From: Agromyces protaetiae
Lineage (GTDB): Bacteria; Actinomycetota; Actinomycetes; Actinomycetales; Microbacteriaceae
NCBI RefSeq assembly: GCF_004135405.1
Contig: NZ_CP035491.1
Coordinates: forward strand, 2,852,001 to 2,916,000
DNA: 64,000 nucleotides
Direction: 5' to 3'
Positions 29,210-39,100 of the stretch are shown here, piece by piece. The position numbers were made by a program, and so were the translations under genes. Each line of letters starts with the position of its first letter. Position 1 is the stretch's first letter. Below the pieces are notes generated by a model. It did no database searches and was not told the DNA's origin. It saw only the letters and a list, made by a program, of their open reading frames with translations.

Positions 29210-30722
29210 CGGCTGCACCTCCGAGCATCGAGTGGACCGCATCGTGGAACCGCCGGCCTCGGTCGGCGTAGTCGGCGAACTGGTCCATCGACGCGGCCGC
29301 CGGTGCGAGGAGGACGGTATCGCCTTCCTCGGCCACGGCCGCCGCGAGGGCCACCGCCTCGGGCATGACCTCTTCAGTCTGACCGGCGACGACCTCGAAG
29401 AGCGGCAGCTCGGGTGCGTGTCGCGCGAAGGCCGAGACGAGTGCCGTGCGGTCGCGCCCGATGACGATCGCGGCGCGCAGCCTCCCGACGTGCGATGCGA
29501 CGAGCGCGTCGGCGTCGACGCCCTTCAAAAGGCCGCCCACGATCCAGACGACCTTGCCGAAGGCTTTCAAGGATGCCTCGGCGGCGTGCGGATTCGTCGC
29601 CTTCGAGTCGTCGATCCAGCGGATGCCTCCCGCCAGCGCCACCGTCTCGATGCGGTGCGCGTCGAGCCGGAAGTCGAGGAGGGCGTCGTGCACGACCGCG
29701 ACGGGCACGTCGAGCGAACGGACGAGCGCGGACGCCGCGAGGATGTTGGCGACGATGTGCGGCGCATCGAGTCCGCGCGGTGCGAGTTCGTCGCGTGTCG
29801 TGATCTCGAAGGCGGCGGTCCGGCGTTCTTCGAGGAAGGCGCGGTCGACGAGGATGCCGTCGACGACGCCGAAGTCGCTCGGGCCCGGAGCGTCGAGCCC
29901 GAACCCGATCGCGCGAGCGCCCTCTTCGACCTCGGCGTCCTCGACCATGCGGCGAGTGGCATCGTCGGCGCGGTTGTAGACGCATGCGACCTTGACGTTC
30001 TCGTAGACCTTGGCCTTCGCAGCGGCGTACGCCTCGGGCGAACCGTGCCAGTCGAGGTGGTCGTCGGCGAGGTTCAGCACGACGCTCGCCCACGGATGGA
30101 CGGCACCGGGCCCCGTCGTCGGCATGTGGTGGAGCTGGAAGCTCGAGAGTTCCACGACGAAGACGTCGAAGCCCGACGGGTCGCGCACGGCGTCGAGCAC
30201 CGGCACGCCGATGTTGCCGCACGGCGCCGCGCGGAGGCCGTTGGCCGCGAGGAGCGTCGCCGTGAGCTGCACGGTCGTCGTCTTGCCGTTCGTGCCCGTC
30301 ACGAGCACCCACTCGCCCGCGTTGACCTTGTCGCGCACGCGCCACGCGAGCTCGATGTCGCCCCACACGGGCACGCCGTTCGCACGGGCCCATTCGAGCA
30401 CCGGATGACTCGGCGGGAACCCGGGCGACGCCACGACCAGTTCGGCGCCGAACCCGACGAGCTCTCGGGGCACGGTCTCGAGCGGATCGGTCACGAGCTT
30501 CGCCCCGATGACCTCGAGGATGCGCGCACGGTCGTCGTCGCGCGCGGGCGCGAGCACGAGCACGTCCGCGCCGAGCTCGGTGAGGGTGTCGGCGACGGCG
30601 AAGCCGGTCACGCCGAGGCCGAGGACGGCGACCTTGAGCCCGCTCCAGTCGGCGTGCCAGCTGGTGAGTCCGTCGAGACGCGACGCGGCCGAGGCATCCG
30701 TCGTGCTCGAAGCATCCGTCAT
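29130..30722 (-). CDS. murD: UDP-N-acetylmuramoylalanine--D-glutamate ligase
   Basis: 530 aa. [18 protein letters not shown] at the N-terminus, ATP loop [46 protein letters not shown] and [21 protein letters not shown] 30722 overlaps the mraY stop (ATGA). The last 35 residues are an acidic, low-complexity tail beyond the usual MurD end, and this tail DNA also encodes the ftsW ribosome site and first codons. Confidence 0.96.
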   Translation of the reverse strand: MTDASSTTDASAASRLDGLTSWHADWSGLKVAVLGLGVTGFAVADTLTELGADVLVLAPARDDDRARILEVIGAKLVTDPLETVPRELVGFGAELVVASPGFPPSHPVLEWARANGVPVWGDIELAWRVRDKVNAGEWVLVTGTNGKTTTVQLTATLLAANGLRAAPCGNIGVPVLDAVRDPSGFDVFVVELSSFQLHHMPTTGPGAVHPWASVVLNLADDHLDWHGSPEAYAAAKAKVYENVKVACVYNRADDATRRMVEDAEVEEGARAIGFGLDAPGPSDFGVVDGILVDRAFLEERRTAAFEITTRDELAPRGLDAPHIVANILAASALVRSLDVPVAVVHDALLDFRLDAHRIETVALAGGIRWIDDSKATNPHAAEASLKAFGKVVWIVGGLLKGVDADALVASHVGRLRAAIVIGRDRTALVSAFARHAPELPLFEVVAGQTEEVMPEAVALAAAVAEEGDTVLLAPAAASMDQFADYADRGRRFHDAVHSMLGGAADGEAAEAAPEDEPRGGSVDGSTREDG

Positions 30723-31816
30723 CGCTGGAGCCATTCGAAGTAGAAGCTGCCGACGCCCGCGGCCGCGAGGAGGCCCGCGATGATCCAGAAGCGCACGACG
30801 ATCGTCACCTCGGCCCACCCCTTCAGCTCGAAGTGATGGTGGATGGGACTCATGAGGAAGATGCGTTTGCCGCCCGTGAGCTTGAAGTACGCGCGCTGCA
30901 CGATGACCGAGCCGGTCTCGATGACGAAGAGGCCGCCGATGAGGACGAGCAGCAGTTCGGTGCGGCTGAGGATCGCGAGCGCCGCGAGCGCTCCGCCGAG
31001 CGCGAGCGAGCCCGTGTCGCCCATGTAGATGTGCGCGGGGTTCGTGTTCCACCAGAGGAATCCGACGAGCCCGCCCACGATCGCCGTCGCCACGATGGCG
31101 AGATCGAGCGGATCGCGCACCTCGTAGCAGCGGTACTCGTCGGAGGGGTTCAGGTTGGCCCCGAAGCACGATTGGTTGAACTGCCAGAAGCCGATGACGA
31201 TGAACGAGCCGATCGCGACGATCGAGGCGCCGCCCGCGAGGCCGTCGAGGCCGTCGGTCACGTTGACGCCGTTCGACGCCGCCGCCGTGAGGAATGTGAT
31301 CCACAGGATGTAGAGGCCGATGCCGACGACCGTGCCGAACACCATGAAGTCGAGCGGCAGATCGCGGATGAAGGAGATCTTCGTCGAGGCGGGGGTCTCG
31401 TTCTGCGCGTTCGGGAACTGGATCGCGAGGATCGCGAACGCGCCCGCGATGACGACCTGGCCGGCGACCTTCGCCCAGCCGCCGAGCCCGAGGCTCTGCT
31501 TCTTGCGGGTCTTCAGGAAGTCGTCGACGAACCCGACGACGCCGAGGCCGACCATCATGAACAGCACGAGGAGGCCCGACGCGGTCGGAGGCTCGTTGGA
31601 GACGAGGAGCGTCGCCGTGAAGTAGCCGAAGAGCGTGCCCAGGATGAAGATGATGCCGCCCATCGTGGGCGTGCCTCGCTTCACGTGGTGGCTCTGCGGA
31701 CCGTCGTCGCGGATGAACTGCCCCCACCCGAGCTTCGTGAAGAGGCGGATGAAGAGCGGGGTCAGGAACAGCGTGAACGCGAGCGACAGTGCTCCGGCCG
31801 TCAGCAGTGCCCTCAC
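30719..31816 (-). CDS. mraY: MraY, phospho-MurNAc-pentapeptide translocase (lipid I synthesis)
   Basis: 365 aa from GTG 31816. This start aligns with the family ([14 protein letters not shown], then [30 protein letters not shown]), has GGGAG ten bases upstream and overlaps the stop of the preceding 13-codon mini-ORF as GTGA. A GTG at 31825 is the alternative. Ten helices expected; catalytic aspartates lie in [19 protein letters not shown] and [11 protein letters not shown], and His-rich [13 protein letters not shown] is intact. Transfers phospho-MurNAc-pentapeptide to undecaprenyl phosphate. Confidence 0.96.
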   Translation of the reverse strand: MRALLTAGALSLAFTLFLTPLFIRLFTKLGWGQFIRDDGPQSHHVKRGTPTMGGIIFILGTLFGYFTATLLVSNEPPTASGLLVLFMMVGLGVVGFVDDFLKTRKKQSLGLGGWAKVAGQVVIAGAFAILAIQFPNAQNETPASTKISFIRDLPLDFMVFGTVVGIGLYILWITFLTAAASNGVNVTDGLDGLAGGASIVAIGSFIVIGFWQFNQSCFGANLNPSDEYRCYEVRDPLDLAIVATAIVGGLVGFLWWNTNPAHIYMGDTGSLALGGALAALAILSRTELLLVLIGGLFVIETGSVIVQRAYFKLTGGKRIFLMSPIHHHFELKGWAEVTIVVRFWIIAGLLAAAGVGSFYFEWLQR

Positions 31817-31854
31817 GCGAGCCACTCTCCCAGTCGTGCTGCGCTGCCGGTCAT
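31813..31854 (-). CDS. 13-codon mini-ORF between murF and mraY
   Basis: [16 protein letters not shown] overlaps the stop of the preceding mini-ORF (ATGA), and its stop overlaps the mraY GTG (GTGA). The last eight codons closely copy the end of murF (DRLGEWFA) and contain GGGAG, which serves as the mraY ribosome site. It may be a translational-coupling element rather than a functional peptide. Confidence 0.5.
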   Translation of the reverse strand: MTGSAARLGEWLA

Positions 31855-31916
31855 GCGACCCATTCTCCTGCTCGTTCGACGAGGAAGCCCGTCACCGTTG
31901 CCGTCCCGCCGCTCAT
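31851..31916 (-). CDS. 21-codon mini-ORF directly after murF
   Basis: [24 protein letters not shown] 31916 overlaps the murF stop as ATGA, and its own stop overlaps the next mini-ORF ATG. The end ([12 protein letters not shown]) resembles the murF end ([12 protein letters not shown]) in both protein and DNA, including GGAGAATGG and TCGCATGA. It looks like a duplicated murF terminus acting as a reinitiation step. No known peptide family. Confidence 0.5.
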   Translation of the reverse strand: MSGGTATVTGFLVERAGEWVA

Positions 31917-33325
31917 GCGAACCATTCTCCCAATCTGTCGCCGAGGAAGCGGAGACCCGCCGAGTTCGACGATTTCACCAGTACCGTATCGCCCGGGCGC
32001 ACCGAGGCCGCGACGAGGTCGAACGCCTCGTCGGCGGTCTCGACGTAGGCGGACTCGCCGTCCCACGATCCTTCGTTGATCGTCGAGATGTGCAGGCGCC
32101 TCGCGCCGGGCCCGACGACGACGAGCTGCGAGATGCCGAGCCGCACCGCGAGGAGGCCGATGCGGTCGTGCTCTTCGCCCGAGTACTCCCCCAGCTCGCT
32201 CATCTCGCCGAGCACGGCGATCGTGCGGGCGCCGTCGCGCTTGATCTGCGCGAGGGTCTTGAGCGCGGCCGACATCGAGTCGGGGCTCGCGTTGTAGGCG
32301 TCGTTCACGATCGTGATGTCGTCGCGGCCGCCCATGACCTGCATGCGCCAGCGCTCGGCGAGCGTCACGCGCTCGAGGGCGGCGACGATGTCGGGCAGGG
32401 CGAGCCCGAGTTCGAGCGACGCTGCGGTCGCCGCGAGCGCGTTCATGATGTGGTGCTCGCCGAGGACCCCGAACTCGACGCGAGCGGATGCCCCGCCCGG
32501 CACGGTGACCGTGAACTCGGTGCCGCGCGCATGCACGACGATATCGGTCGCGCGAACGTCGGCGCTCTCGCCGAGTCCGAACCAGACGACACGCGCGTTC
32601 GTGAGCGGGGCCATCGAGGCGACGCGGGGATCGTCGGCGTTGAGCACGGCGACATCGGATGCCTCGAGATCGGTGACCATCTCGGCCTTCGCGCGCACGG
32701 TCTGCTCGATGCCTCCGAACTCGCCCGCGTGGGCCAGCCCCACCTTGAGCACGATGCCGACGTCGGGGTGGGCCATCTTCACGAGGCGGGCGATCTCGCC
32801 GACGGCCGATGCGCCCATCTCGGCGACGAGGTATTCGGTGTCGTCGCGGAGTTCGAGCGCCGTGATCGGGCCGCCGACCTCGTTGTTGAACGACTTGCGA
32901 GAGGCGACGGTGCGGCCGTGGGCCGCGAGGATCTCGCGGAGCAGGTTCTTCGTCGTCGTCTTGCCGTTCGAGCCCGTGACGCCGACGACCTTGAGCACGC
33001 CGTGCGCACGCACGCGCCGCACGACCTCGGTCGCGAGGGCGCCGAGCGCCTCGACGCTGTCGGCCACGACGATCTGGGGCACGGGCAGGTCGAGCACGTG
33101 CTCCACGACGAGGAGGGCTGCGCCGCGCTCGACGGCCGAAGGTGCGAACCGGTGGCCGTCGTCGAACTCGCCGGGCTTCGCGAAGAACACCCAGCCGGGC
33201 TCGATCTCGCGGGAGTCGGTCGTGACGGCGCCGCCGACGACCGTGTCGCCCGTGGCATCCGTGCCGGCCGTGACGAGCTGGCCGCCCGTCGCCTCCGCGA
33301 TCTCGGCGAGGGTGAGGGCGATCAT
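31913..33325 (-). CDS. murF: UDP-MurNAc-tripeptide--D-Ala-D-Ala ligase
   Basis: 470 aa from ATG 33325, which overlaps the murE stop (ATGA). An ATG nine bases upstream is possible. ATP loop VTGSNGKTTTKNLL, NEVGGPITAL, VAEMGASAVGEIARL, NDAYNASPDSMSAAL and VLGEMSELG identify MurF. The C-terminus ends [10 protein letters not shown]. It adds D-Ala-D-Ala to complete the pentapeptide. Its final codons are repeated twice downstream. Confidence 0.96.
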   Translation of the reverse strand: MIALTLAEIAEATGGQLVTAGTDATGDTVVGGAVTTDSREIEPGWVFFAKPGEFDDGHRFAPSAVERGAALLVVEHVLDLPVPQIVVADSVEALGALATEVVRRVRAHGVLKVVGVTGSNGKTTTKNLLREILAAHGRTVASRKSFNNEVGGPITALELRDDTEYLVAEMGASAVGEIARLVKMAHPDVGIVLKVGLAHAGEFGGIEQTVRAKAEMVTDLEASDVAVLNADDPRVASMAPLTNARVVWFGLGESADVRATDIVVHARGTEFTVTVPGGASARVEFGVLGEHHIMNALAATAASLELGLALPDIVAALERVTLAERWRMQVMGGRDDITIVNDAYNASPDSMSAALKTLAQIKRDGARTIAVLGEMSELGEYSGEEHDRIGLLAVRLGISQLVVVGPGARRLHISTINEGSWDGESAYVETADEAFDLVAASVRPGDTVLVKSSNSAGLRFLGDRLGEWFA

Positions 33326-34875
33326 TCGGCCCACCCCGCTTCGCGCAGCGCCTGCCGGGCGTCGTCTCGTGCAGAGTAGGGGATCTTCACGCCGTTCACC
33401 TCGTGGTAGTCCTCGTGTCCGGGGCCCGCATAGAGGATCGCGTCGCCCTCGCCCGCGAGCGCGAGCGCGGCGCGGAAGGCCGCGCGGGGGTCGGCGACCT
33501 CGTGGATCTCGCGACCCGGCACCGCTTCACGTGCACCCGCGATGAGCGCGGCGCGGATCGCCGCGGGGTCTTCGGTGCGCGGGTGGAAGTCGGTGATGAC
33601 GACGACGTCGGCGCCGCGAGCAGCGATCGCGCCCATCTCGGCGCGCTTCGTCGTGTCGCGGTCGCCGTCGGCGCCGAAGAGCATGATGAGCTTTCCCTCG
33701 ACGAACCGGCGGATGGCGCCGAGCGTCTGCAGGAACGCGTCGGGGCTGTGGCCGTAGTCGATGTAGACGAGCGGGCCGCGCTCACCCGACACGCGCTCGG
33801 CGCGCCCGGGGATGTAGGCGCGGATGCCGCCGTCACGCCTCAGCGCGTGGGCGATCCGGTCGAGGTCGATGCCGCTCTCGACGAGCATCACGATCGCGAG
33901 CGCCGCGTTCGCGGCCATGTACCAGCCGAGGAGCGGCACGCGGGTCTCGAGCCGCTGTCCGCCCGGGCCCTCGAGCACGAAGTCGGTGTGGGTCGCGGTC
34001 TCGGCGCCGACCGTCACGCGCCAGTCGGCGGCGACCTCTGGGTCGGTCGTGAGGGTCGTGACGGGAATGCGGACCTCGGACGCGAGCCGCTTGCCCCACT
34101 CGGAGTCGACCGTCACGACGGCGCGCTTGGAGCGCTCGGGCTCGAACAGCTCGCGCTTGGCGAGGTAGTACTCCTCGAACGACGCGTAGTCGTCGAAGTG
34201 GTCGTGGGTGAGGTTCGTGAACCCCGCGACGTCGAACACGACGCCGTCCACGCGGTGCCGGGAGAGCGCCTGTGCCGACACCTCGATGCCGATCGCGCGC
34301 GCCTCGAGCTCGCGGGCACGCGCGAGGAGCGCGTGCAGTTCGCTCGCCTCGGGCGTCGTGAGCGAGCTCGTGACGGCCTCGTCGCCGATCCGGCGCTCGG
34401 CGGTCGACGTGAGGCCCGCCGTGAGGCCGAGCTGGTCGAGGATGCCGTAGAGGAGGTAGACGACGCTCGTCTTCCCGTTCGTGCCGGTGACCGCGAAGAG
34501 GGTGGCCGCGTTGTCGTCGGTGCGGAAGATCCACCGCGCCACCGGGCCGAGCGCCGCACGCGCATCGTCGGTCACGAGCACCGGCAGGCCGGGGGCGGTT
34601 TCGGCGGCAAGGGCCGCGCCCGAGGCATCCGTCAGAATCGCGACCGCGCCGCGCTCAGTCGCATCTCCAGCGAACGACGCGCCGTGCACGTTGCGACCTG
34701 GGAGGCCGACGTACAGGTCGCCGGGCCGCACGGCCTTCGACGACAGCGTGACGCCCGTCACTTCGAGGTGTTCGAGATCGCCTCGGACGTCGAGGCCGAA
34801 CTCGTCGGCGAGCCCCCGAAGCGCCCGGGCGCTCGGATGCTGCGGCCGGAGAGCCGTCGCAGGCGTTCCGGTCAC
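33322..34875 (-). CDS. murE: MurE, UDP-MurNAc-dipeptide--diamino acid ligase
   Basis: 517 aa. ATP loop [72 protein letters not shown] and FGADGDRDTTKR are MurE features. The amino-acid-selecting motif, DNPR in mDAP enzymes, reads DFHPR here (VVITDFHPRTEDP). The Arg is kept but the Asn is not. Microbacteriaceae carry Lys, Orn, Dab or homoserine at position 3, so the substrate may not be mDAP. GTG start, 13 bp after ftsI. Confidence 0.95.
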   Translation of the reverse strand: MTGTPATALRPQHPSARALRGLADEFGLDVRGDLEHLEVTGVTLSSKAVRPGDLYVGLPGRNVHGASFAGDATERGAVAILTDASGAALAAETAPGLPVLVTDDARAALGPVARWIFRTDDNAATLFAVTGTNGKTSVVYLLYGILDQLGLTAGLTSTAERRIGDEAVTSSLTTPEASELHALLARARELEARAIGIEVSAQALSRHRVDGVVFDVAGFTNLTHDHFDDYASFEEYYLAKRELFEPERSKRAVVTVDSEWGKRLASEVRIPVTTLTTDPEVAADWRVTVGAETATHTDFVLEGPGGQRLETRVPLLGWYMAANAALAIVMLVESGIDLDRIAHALRRDGGIRAYIPGRAERVSGERGPLVYIDYGHSPDAFLQTLGAIRRFVEGKLIMLFGADGDRDTTKRAEMGAIAARGADVVVITDFHPRTEDPAAIRAALIAGAREAVPGREIHEVADPRAAFRAALALAGEGDAILYAGPGHEDYHEVNGVKIPYSARDDARQALREAGWAE

Positions 34876-34888
34876 GAACCCAACTTTC

Positions 34889-36652
34889 TCACCAGGTAGC
34901 TGGCAGCTCGGGCGCCGGGGCGCCGGATGGAACGGTCCGATACTTGATCAGCACCTGGCTCATCACGTCTCTGAAGACGGGGGCGGATGCGGCGGACGAG
35001 TTCATCTTAACGGGATTCATGATGCTCACCGAAACCACGTACTTCGGGTCGTCGGCGGGCGCGAAGCCCGACACCGACACGAGATACCCGTGCTGGTAGC
35101 CGCCCTGGCCGTCGGGCACCTGCGCCGTGCCGGTCTTCGCGGCGACCCGGTAGCCGGGGATCTTCCAGGTGTCGCGGAGCCAGCCGTGCGTGTAGACGTT
35201 CTCGAGCATCTGGGAGGTCTGCGATGCGGCTTGCGCACTCACGACCTGGCGCCCTTCGGTCGGCGGCTTCTCGGTCACCTTGCCGTTCTCGTCGGTGCAG
35301 CCTTCGACGAGCGTGACGGGCATGCGCACGCCGCCGTTCGCGATGGTCTGGTAGACGCTCGCGATCTGCACGGCGGTCGTCGTGAGGCCCTGGCCGAACA
35401 TGGTCGCGTATCGGGTCTGCGCCTCCGAGTCCCAGAGTTCGGGGCCGCCGTGGAGGTCGCCCGTCTCCTCGCCGGGGAAGCCGACTTCGCTCGCCTCCCC
35501 GAGTCCGAACTTCTTCATGTAGTCGTAGCGCTGCTGGCTCGTCAGACGCTCGCCGAAGAGCGACATGCCCGTGTTCGACGAGTCGATGAGCACGCCCGTG
35601 AGCGTGTACCGCTCGTCGTCGTGGTAGAAGCTGTCGTTGATGTCGGCGCCGTCGGGCTTGATCCGGTATCCGGCGATCACGCCGGGTTCGGACTTGCCGG
35701 CATCGACGACGGATGCCGCGGTGAGCGCCTTGAACGTCGAGCCCGGCTCGTACGGCGCCGTGAACGCTCGCGATCCGCGGTTCACCGCGTCGACACCGGT
35801 GGGGTTGTTCGGGTCGACGGTCGGCACGTCGGCGATCGCGAGGATCTTTCCCGTCTTCGCCTCCATGACCGTCACGGTCGCCCAGTCGGCCTGCGTCGCC
35901 TGCACTTGCGCCTCGGCGATGCGCTGGACGGCGAACTGCAGGTCGGCGTCGATCGTGAGCTTGAGGGTGCCGCCGTTCTTCGCCTGCTTCACGACCCGTT
36001 CGCTGCCGGGGATCGTGACCCAGTCGCTGAGGCTCCGGAGCTGGGAGAGCTCGCCGTCGCTGCCGGCGAGGCACTGGTCTTCGGCGAGCTCCAGACCTGC
36101 CTGCGCTTCGCCCTCATCGCCCATGAAGCCGAGCAGGTTGCCGGCGACGGCGCCGTTCGGGTAGCGCCGTCCGGGGTGCTCCTCGGTGTACACCCAGGGG
36201 ACCTTGAGCGCCCTGACCTTCTCGTACACGTCGGTGTCGACCTGTTTCTTGACGTACGCGTAGTCGGAGTCGGGGTCTTCGGCGAGCTTCGAGTCGATGA
36301 TGCCGATGATGTCCTCAGGCTTCATTCCGAGGACTCCCCCGAGCTCGCCCGCGTACTCGGTCAAGACCTCGGGCGTCCCCGATTGCTTCGACCTCGCCTG
36401 CTTCGGAGAGAGCACGATGTCGTAGCGCATGACGCTGTCGGCGAGCACGGTGCCGGTCGCATCGACGATCTCGCCGCGCTCGCCCCACACGGGCGTCGTC
36501 CGCGACCGCACGTCTTCGGCCTGCTCGTTGAACTCGGCCGCCCGCACGACCTGGATGTCGACGAGGCGCACGAGGAAGACGCCGACGAGGGCGACGAGGG
36601 CGAACCCTGTGACGATGACTCTGCGCACGGGGTGCTTGCTCGTCCGTCGCAT
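34889..36652 (-). CDS. ftsI: FtsI/PBP3-type septal transpeptidase
   Basis: 587 aa from ATG 36652 (MRRTSKHPVRRV, then one signal-anchor helix ending in LVRLVDIQVVRAAEF). Class B PBP: dimerisation domain, then Ser in EPGSTFKALT (SxxK), SSN in IDSSNTGMSLFG and KTG in VAAKTGTAQVPDG. Crosslinks septal peptidoglycan together with FtsW. The weak ribosome site (GAGA) leaves the start a little uncertain. 43 bp after the FtsL-like gene. Confidence 0.95.
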   Translation of the reverse strand: MRRTSKHPVRRVIVTGFALVALVGVFLVRLVDIQVVRAAEFNEQAEDVRSRTTPVWGERGEIVDATGTVLADSVMRYDIVLSPKQARSKQSGTPEVLTEYAGELGGVLGMKPEDIIGIIDSKLAEDPDSDYAYVKKQVDTDVYEKVRALKVPWVYTEEHPGRRYPNGAVAGNLLGFMGDEGEAQAGLELAEDQCLAGSDGELSQLRSLSDWVTIPGSERVVKQAKNGGTLKLTIDADLQFAVQRIAEAQVQATQADWATVTVMEAKTGKILAIADVPTVDPNNPTGVDAVNRGSRAFTAPYEPGSTFKALTAASVVDAGKSEPGVIAGYRIKPDGADINDSFYHDDERYTLTGVLIDSSNTGMSLFGERLTSQQRYDYMKKFGLGEASEVGFPGEETGDLHGGPELWDSEAQTRYATMFGQGLTTTAVQIASVYQTIANGGVRMPVTLVEGCTDENGKVTEKPPTEGRQVVSAQAASQTSQMLENVYTHGWLRDTWKIPGYRVAAKTGTAQVPDGQGGYQHGYLVSVSGFAPADDPKYVVSVSIMNPVKMNSSAASAPVFRDVMSQVLIKYRTVPSGAPAPELPATW

Positions 36653-36695
36653 CCGTCTCGCCGTTCTCTCTCGTGCGCCCTCGCTCGGGCCGTGC

Positions 36696-37286
36696 TCAGT
36701 GGGTCGTGGGGGTCGGGAGCCCGGTCGCCGGAACGATCGGGGCCGCCTCGCCCGCGGGCGGCGCCTGTGCGCCTTGCGCTTCCACACCGGGAGTCTCCCC
36801 CGCCGCCGCGTCGCCCGTCGGCGGCACGCCGTCGAGCAGCGCATTCGGCACGAGCGCGGAGTCGCCGCCGCCGATCGCCTTCGCGGCCGCCGGCTGACCG
36901 AGGACCGCGCCGTCGGAGAGCCGCAGGTAGACCGGCGCGTTGTTCGGCACCATGCCGAGCGCCTCCGCGCGCTGGGCGAGGTACTGCGGCGACTCCATCG
37001 CGTCGATCTCTTCGCGGAGCTTCTGGCTCTCCTGCGAGAGCTTGATCTGCCTGAGCTCGTACTTGTCGGCCTCGTACGCGCCTTCGGTCATGGCGATCGA
37101 GAGGAGCATCTGGACGGCGAAGATGACGCCGACCGCGGCGGTCGCGATGATCGCGTAGGCGAGGCGAGGACGGCCTCGCTTCGGCTCGGGCGCCGGACGC
37201 AGGGTGCGTTCGGGCGCCTCTGCGCCGCGGCGCCGACGCGCCGGAACGAGCCGTTCGGGAAGGCTCGGTGCCGGCAGTGCGGTCAT
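36696..37286 (-). CDS. ftsL: FtsL-like bitopic division protein
   Basis: 196 aa. Basic cytoplasmic N-terminus ([15 protein letters not shown]), one helix ([20 protein letters not shown]), a leucine-zipper-type coiled coil ([20 protein letters not shown]), then a Pro/Ala/Gly-rich periplasmic tail of about 80 residues. Sequence conservation is low in this family; the call rests on topology and the fixed position between rsmH and ftsI. ATG overlaps the rsmH stop (ATGA). Confidence 0.85.
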   Translation of the reverse strand: MTALPAPSLPERLVPARRRRGAEAPERTLRPAPEPKRGRPRLAYAIIATAAVGVIFAVQMLLSIAMTEGAYEADKYELRQIKLSQESQKLREEIDAMESPQYLAQRAEALGMVPNNAPVYLRLSDGAVLGQPAAAKAIGGGDSALVPNALLDGVPPTGDAAAGETPGVEAQGAQAPPAGEAAPIVPATGLPTPTTH

Positions 37287-38236
37287 GATGCCCTCCTCAC
37301 TCGTTCTGCGGCTCGCAGTCGCACCGGTTTGGCGCGGGGATTGTCGGCCTGCTCGGCCTCGGTCGCGAGTTCGGCGCCTCGGACGAGGAGCTTGAACTGC
37401 GGGCGGTGCTCGGGAAGCTCCATCGGGAGCCCGGCGGGCGCCGTCGAGCTCGAAGCCGCCTGCAGGACGCGCTTGACGATGCGGTCTTCGAGCGACTGGT
37501 ACGCGAGCGACACGAGCCGCCCGCCGACCGCGAGCGCGTCGAGCGCTGCAGGCAGCGCGCGCTCGAGCACCGACAGCTCTTCGTTCACTTCGATGCGGAG
37601 CGCCTGGAAGACGCGTTTGGCCGGATGTCCCTGACGCTGGATCGCGACGGGGGTCGCCGCCTGGATGATCTCGACGAGCTCCGCCGACCGGAGGATCGGC
37701 TGCTCGGCGCGCGCCCTGACGATGGCCCGCGCGTAGCGCGCCGCGAGCTTCTCCTCGCCGTAGTCGAGGAAGATGCGCCGCAGTTCGTCTTCACTCGACT
37801 CGGCGACGACGTCGGCGGCGGTGCGGCCGCGCGTCGCGTCCATCCGCATGTCGAGCGGGGCGTCCTTCGAGTAGGCGAAGCCGCGCTCGGCTCGGTCGAG
37901 CTGCAACGACGAGACGCCGAGGTCGAAGAGCACGCCCTGCACCTCGGGGAAGCCCTCGGAGCGCACGGCGCCCGCGATGCCGTCGTAGACCGTATGCACG
38001 AACCGCGCACGGTCGCCGAACGCGGCGAGCCGCTCGCGCGCGATGCCGAGCGCGTCGGTGTCGCGGTCGAGGCCGATGACGGTGAGGTTCGGGAAGCGCT
38101 CGAGGAACGCACGCGTGTGGCCGCCCATGCCGAGGGTCGCGTCGACGAGCACCGCGCCGTCGCCTTCGAGGGCGGGTGCGAGGAGTTCGACGGTGCGGTC
38201 GAGCATGACTGGGGTGTGGATGCGTTCGTAGTCCAT
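37283..38236 (-). CDS. rsmH: RsmH, 16S rRNA m4C1402 methyltransferase
   Basis: 317 aa. Begins [19 protein letters not shown]; the SAM site is [16 protein letters not shown]; further signatures are [27 protein letters not shown] and [12 protein letters not shown]. Methylates N4 of C1402 in 16S rRNA. Second gene of the division cluster after mraZ, from which 103 bp without a gene separate it. Confidence 0.97.
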   Translation of the reverse strand: MDYERIHTPVMLDRTVELLAPALEGDGAVLVDATLGMGGHTRAFLERFPNLTVIGLDRDTDALGIARERLAAFGDRARFVHTVYDGIAGAVRSEGFPEVQGVLFDLGVSSLQLDRAERGFAYSKDAPLDMRMDATRGRTAADVVAESSEDELRRIFLDYGEEKLAARYARAIVRARAEQPILRSAELVEIIQAATPVAIQRQGHPAKRVFQALRIEVNEELSVLERALPAALDALAVGGRLVSLAYQSLEDRIVKRVLQAASSSTAPAGLPMELPEHRPQFKLLVRGAELATEAEQADNPRAKPVRLRAAERVRRAS

Positions 38237-38339
38237 AGTTCGTTCCGGTTTCGGGGCCTCGGGGCCCGATCCCCATCCGTTCGTCCTGTCGCGGGGAAGT
38301 GCGTCAGGCTCGTACGGCTGGGAGTCGCGCCCAGAGGAC

Positions 38340-38769
38340 TCAGAAGAGCCCCGGAATCACCTCCTCCGCCGTCTCCGCGAAGGCCTCCTCTTGCTCGGCG
38401 AGGTATGTCTGCCACGCCGTCGCATCCCAGATCTCCAGCCGGCTGCCCGCGCCGATGACCGTGAGGTCTCGGTCCAGGCCCGCGTACGCACGGAGCGTCG
38501 CGGGATGGTGACCCGGTGCTGCTTGTCGGGGTCTCCGCGGATGCCCCCGAGAGGAAGACGCGCATGTAGTCGCGCGCCTGCTTGCTCGTCATCGGGGCTT
38601 GGCGGATCTTGTCGCTCATGTCGTCGAACTCGCGAGCGCTGAACACGTAGATGCAGCGCTCCTGACCTCGCGTGAGCACGAGGCCGTTCGACAACTCGTC
38701 TCTGAACTTCGCCGGAAGAATGATGCGGCCCTTGTCGTCGAGCTTCGGCTCGTACGTCCCCAAGAACAC
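38340..38769 (-). CDS. mraZ: MraZ transcriptional regulator, two frameshifts in this sequence
   Basis: GTG 38769 gives [20 protein letters not shown], then [10 protein letters not shown] and [12 protein letters not shown], the first MraZ/AbrB-like half with its DKGR motif. The frame breaks at the G run 38528-38531 and again at 38502-38504 (plus strand). Adding one base at each gives [20 protein letters not shown] and a normal ending, AEEVIPGLF, 143 aa in all, exactly family length. MraZ binds repeats upstream of its own gene and tunes the division cluster. Sequencing errors likely. Confidence 0.9.
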
Positions 38770-38806
38770 TTCACCACCCCCTTTTCCTCCGGCCAGGTCC
38801 AGGTAG

Positions 38807-38832
38807 CCCCACTTTACTCCACATCCATCCAC
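38807..38832 (-). promoter_or_regulatory. Three MraZ-box repeats upstream of mraZ
   Basis: On the coding strand GTGGAT, GTGGAG and GTGGGG occur at exactly 10-bp steps (38827-38832, 38817-38822, 38807-38812). This matches the tandem GTGG-type repeats bound by the MraZ ring upstream of mraZ. They overlap the putative promoter, which fits autorepression. Confidence 0.75.
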
Positions 38833-38840
38833 TCTTTCAA
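38811..38840 (-). promoter_or_regulatory. Putative mraZ promoter
   Basis: Coding-strand TTGAAA (38835-38840) and TAAAGT (38811-38816) with an 18-bp spacer that contains two of the three MraZ boxes. Probably the main promoter of the division cluster. Confidence 0.6.
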
Positions 38841-39047
38841 CGAAAAGGGTCCGTTTTGTGGATGCCGCGTCGCGGAACCTTCTTCAGAGGTCCGGAAATC
38901 CGCGGGAAACCGGGCATGTCCGGCAGTGGATGAAGGTGGAGGGAACCGGCACGAGACGGCCGCGAGGACGCAGTCTGTGGAGGAAAGCGCACCCCGCGAC
39001 ATCCGGATGCCTCGAATATCACCCCGCGCAAGGGCCCTCGACACGCG
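38841..39047. other. Gene-free stretch between the mraZ promoter and the DUF3040 gene terminator
   Basis: Part of a 331-bp gap without genes (38770-39100). Less GC-rich near the promoter. It contains one GGATGCCTC copy at 39005 and short frames on both strands with no ribosome site or family resemblance. I see no convincing gene or RNA here. Confidence 0.5.
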
Positions 39048-39076
39048 AAAACGGGCCGATCTTCCGATCGACCCGT
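39048..39076 (-). terminator. Intrinsic terminator after the DUF3040 gene
   Basis: Arms 39051-39061 and 39066-39076 pair with one mismatch around a 4-base loop. On the minus strand the stem is followed by TTTT (39048-39051). It lies 24 bp after the gene stop and isolates it from mraZ. Confidence 0.75.
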
Positions 39077-39100
39077 CTCAGTTGGAGGAAAGTGGAGGCG

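Noticed and set aside
38837..39047. Short frames in the gap upstream of mraZ as small genes
   Set aside because: No ribosome site, no conserved features, and frames on both strands are equally open in GC-rich DNA.
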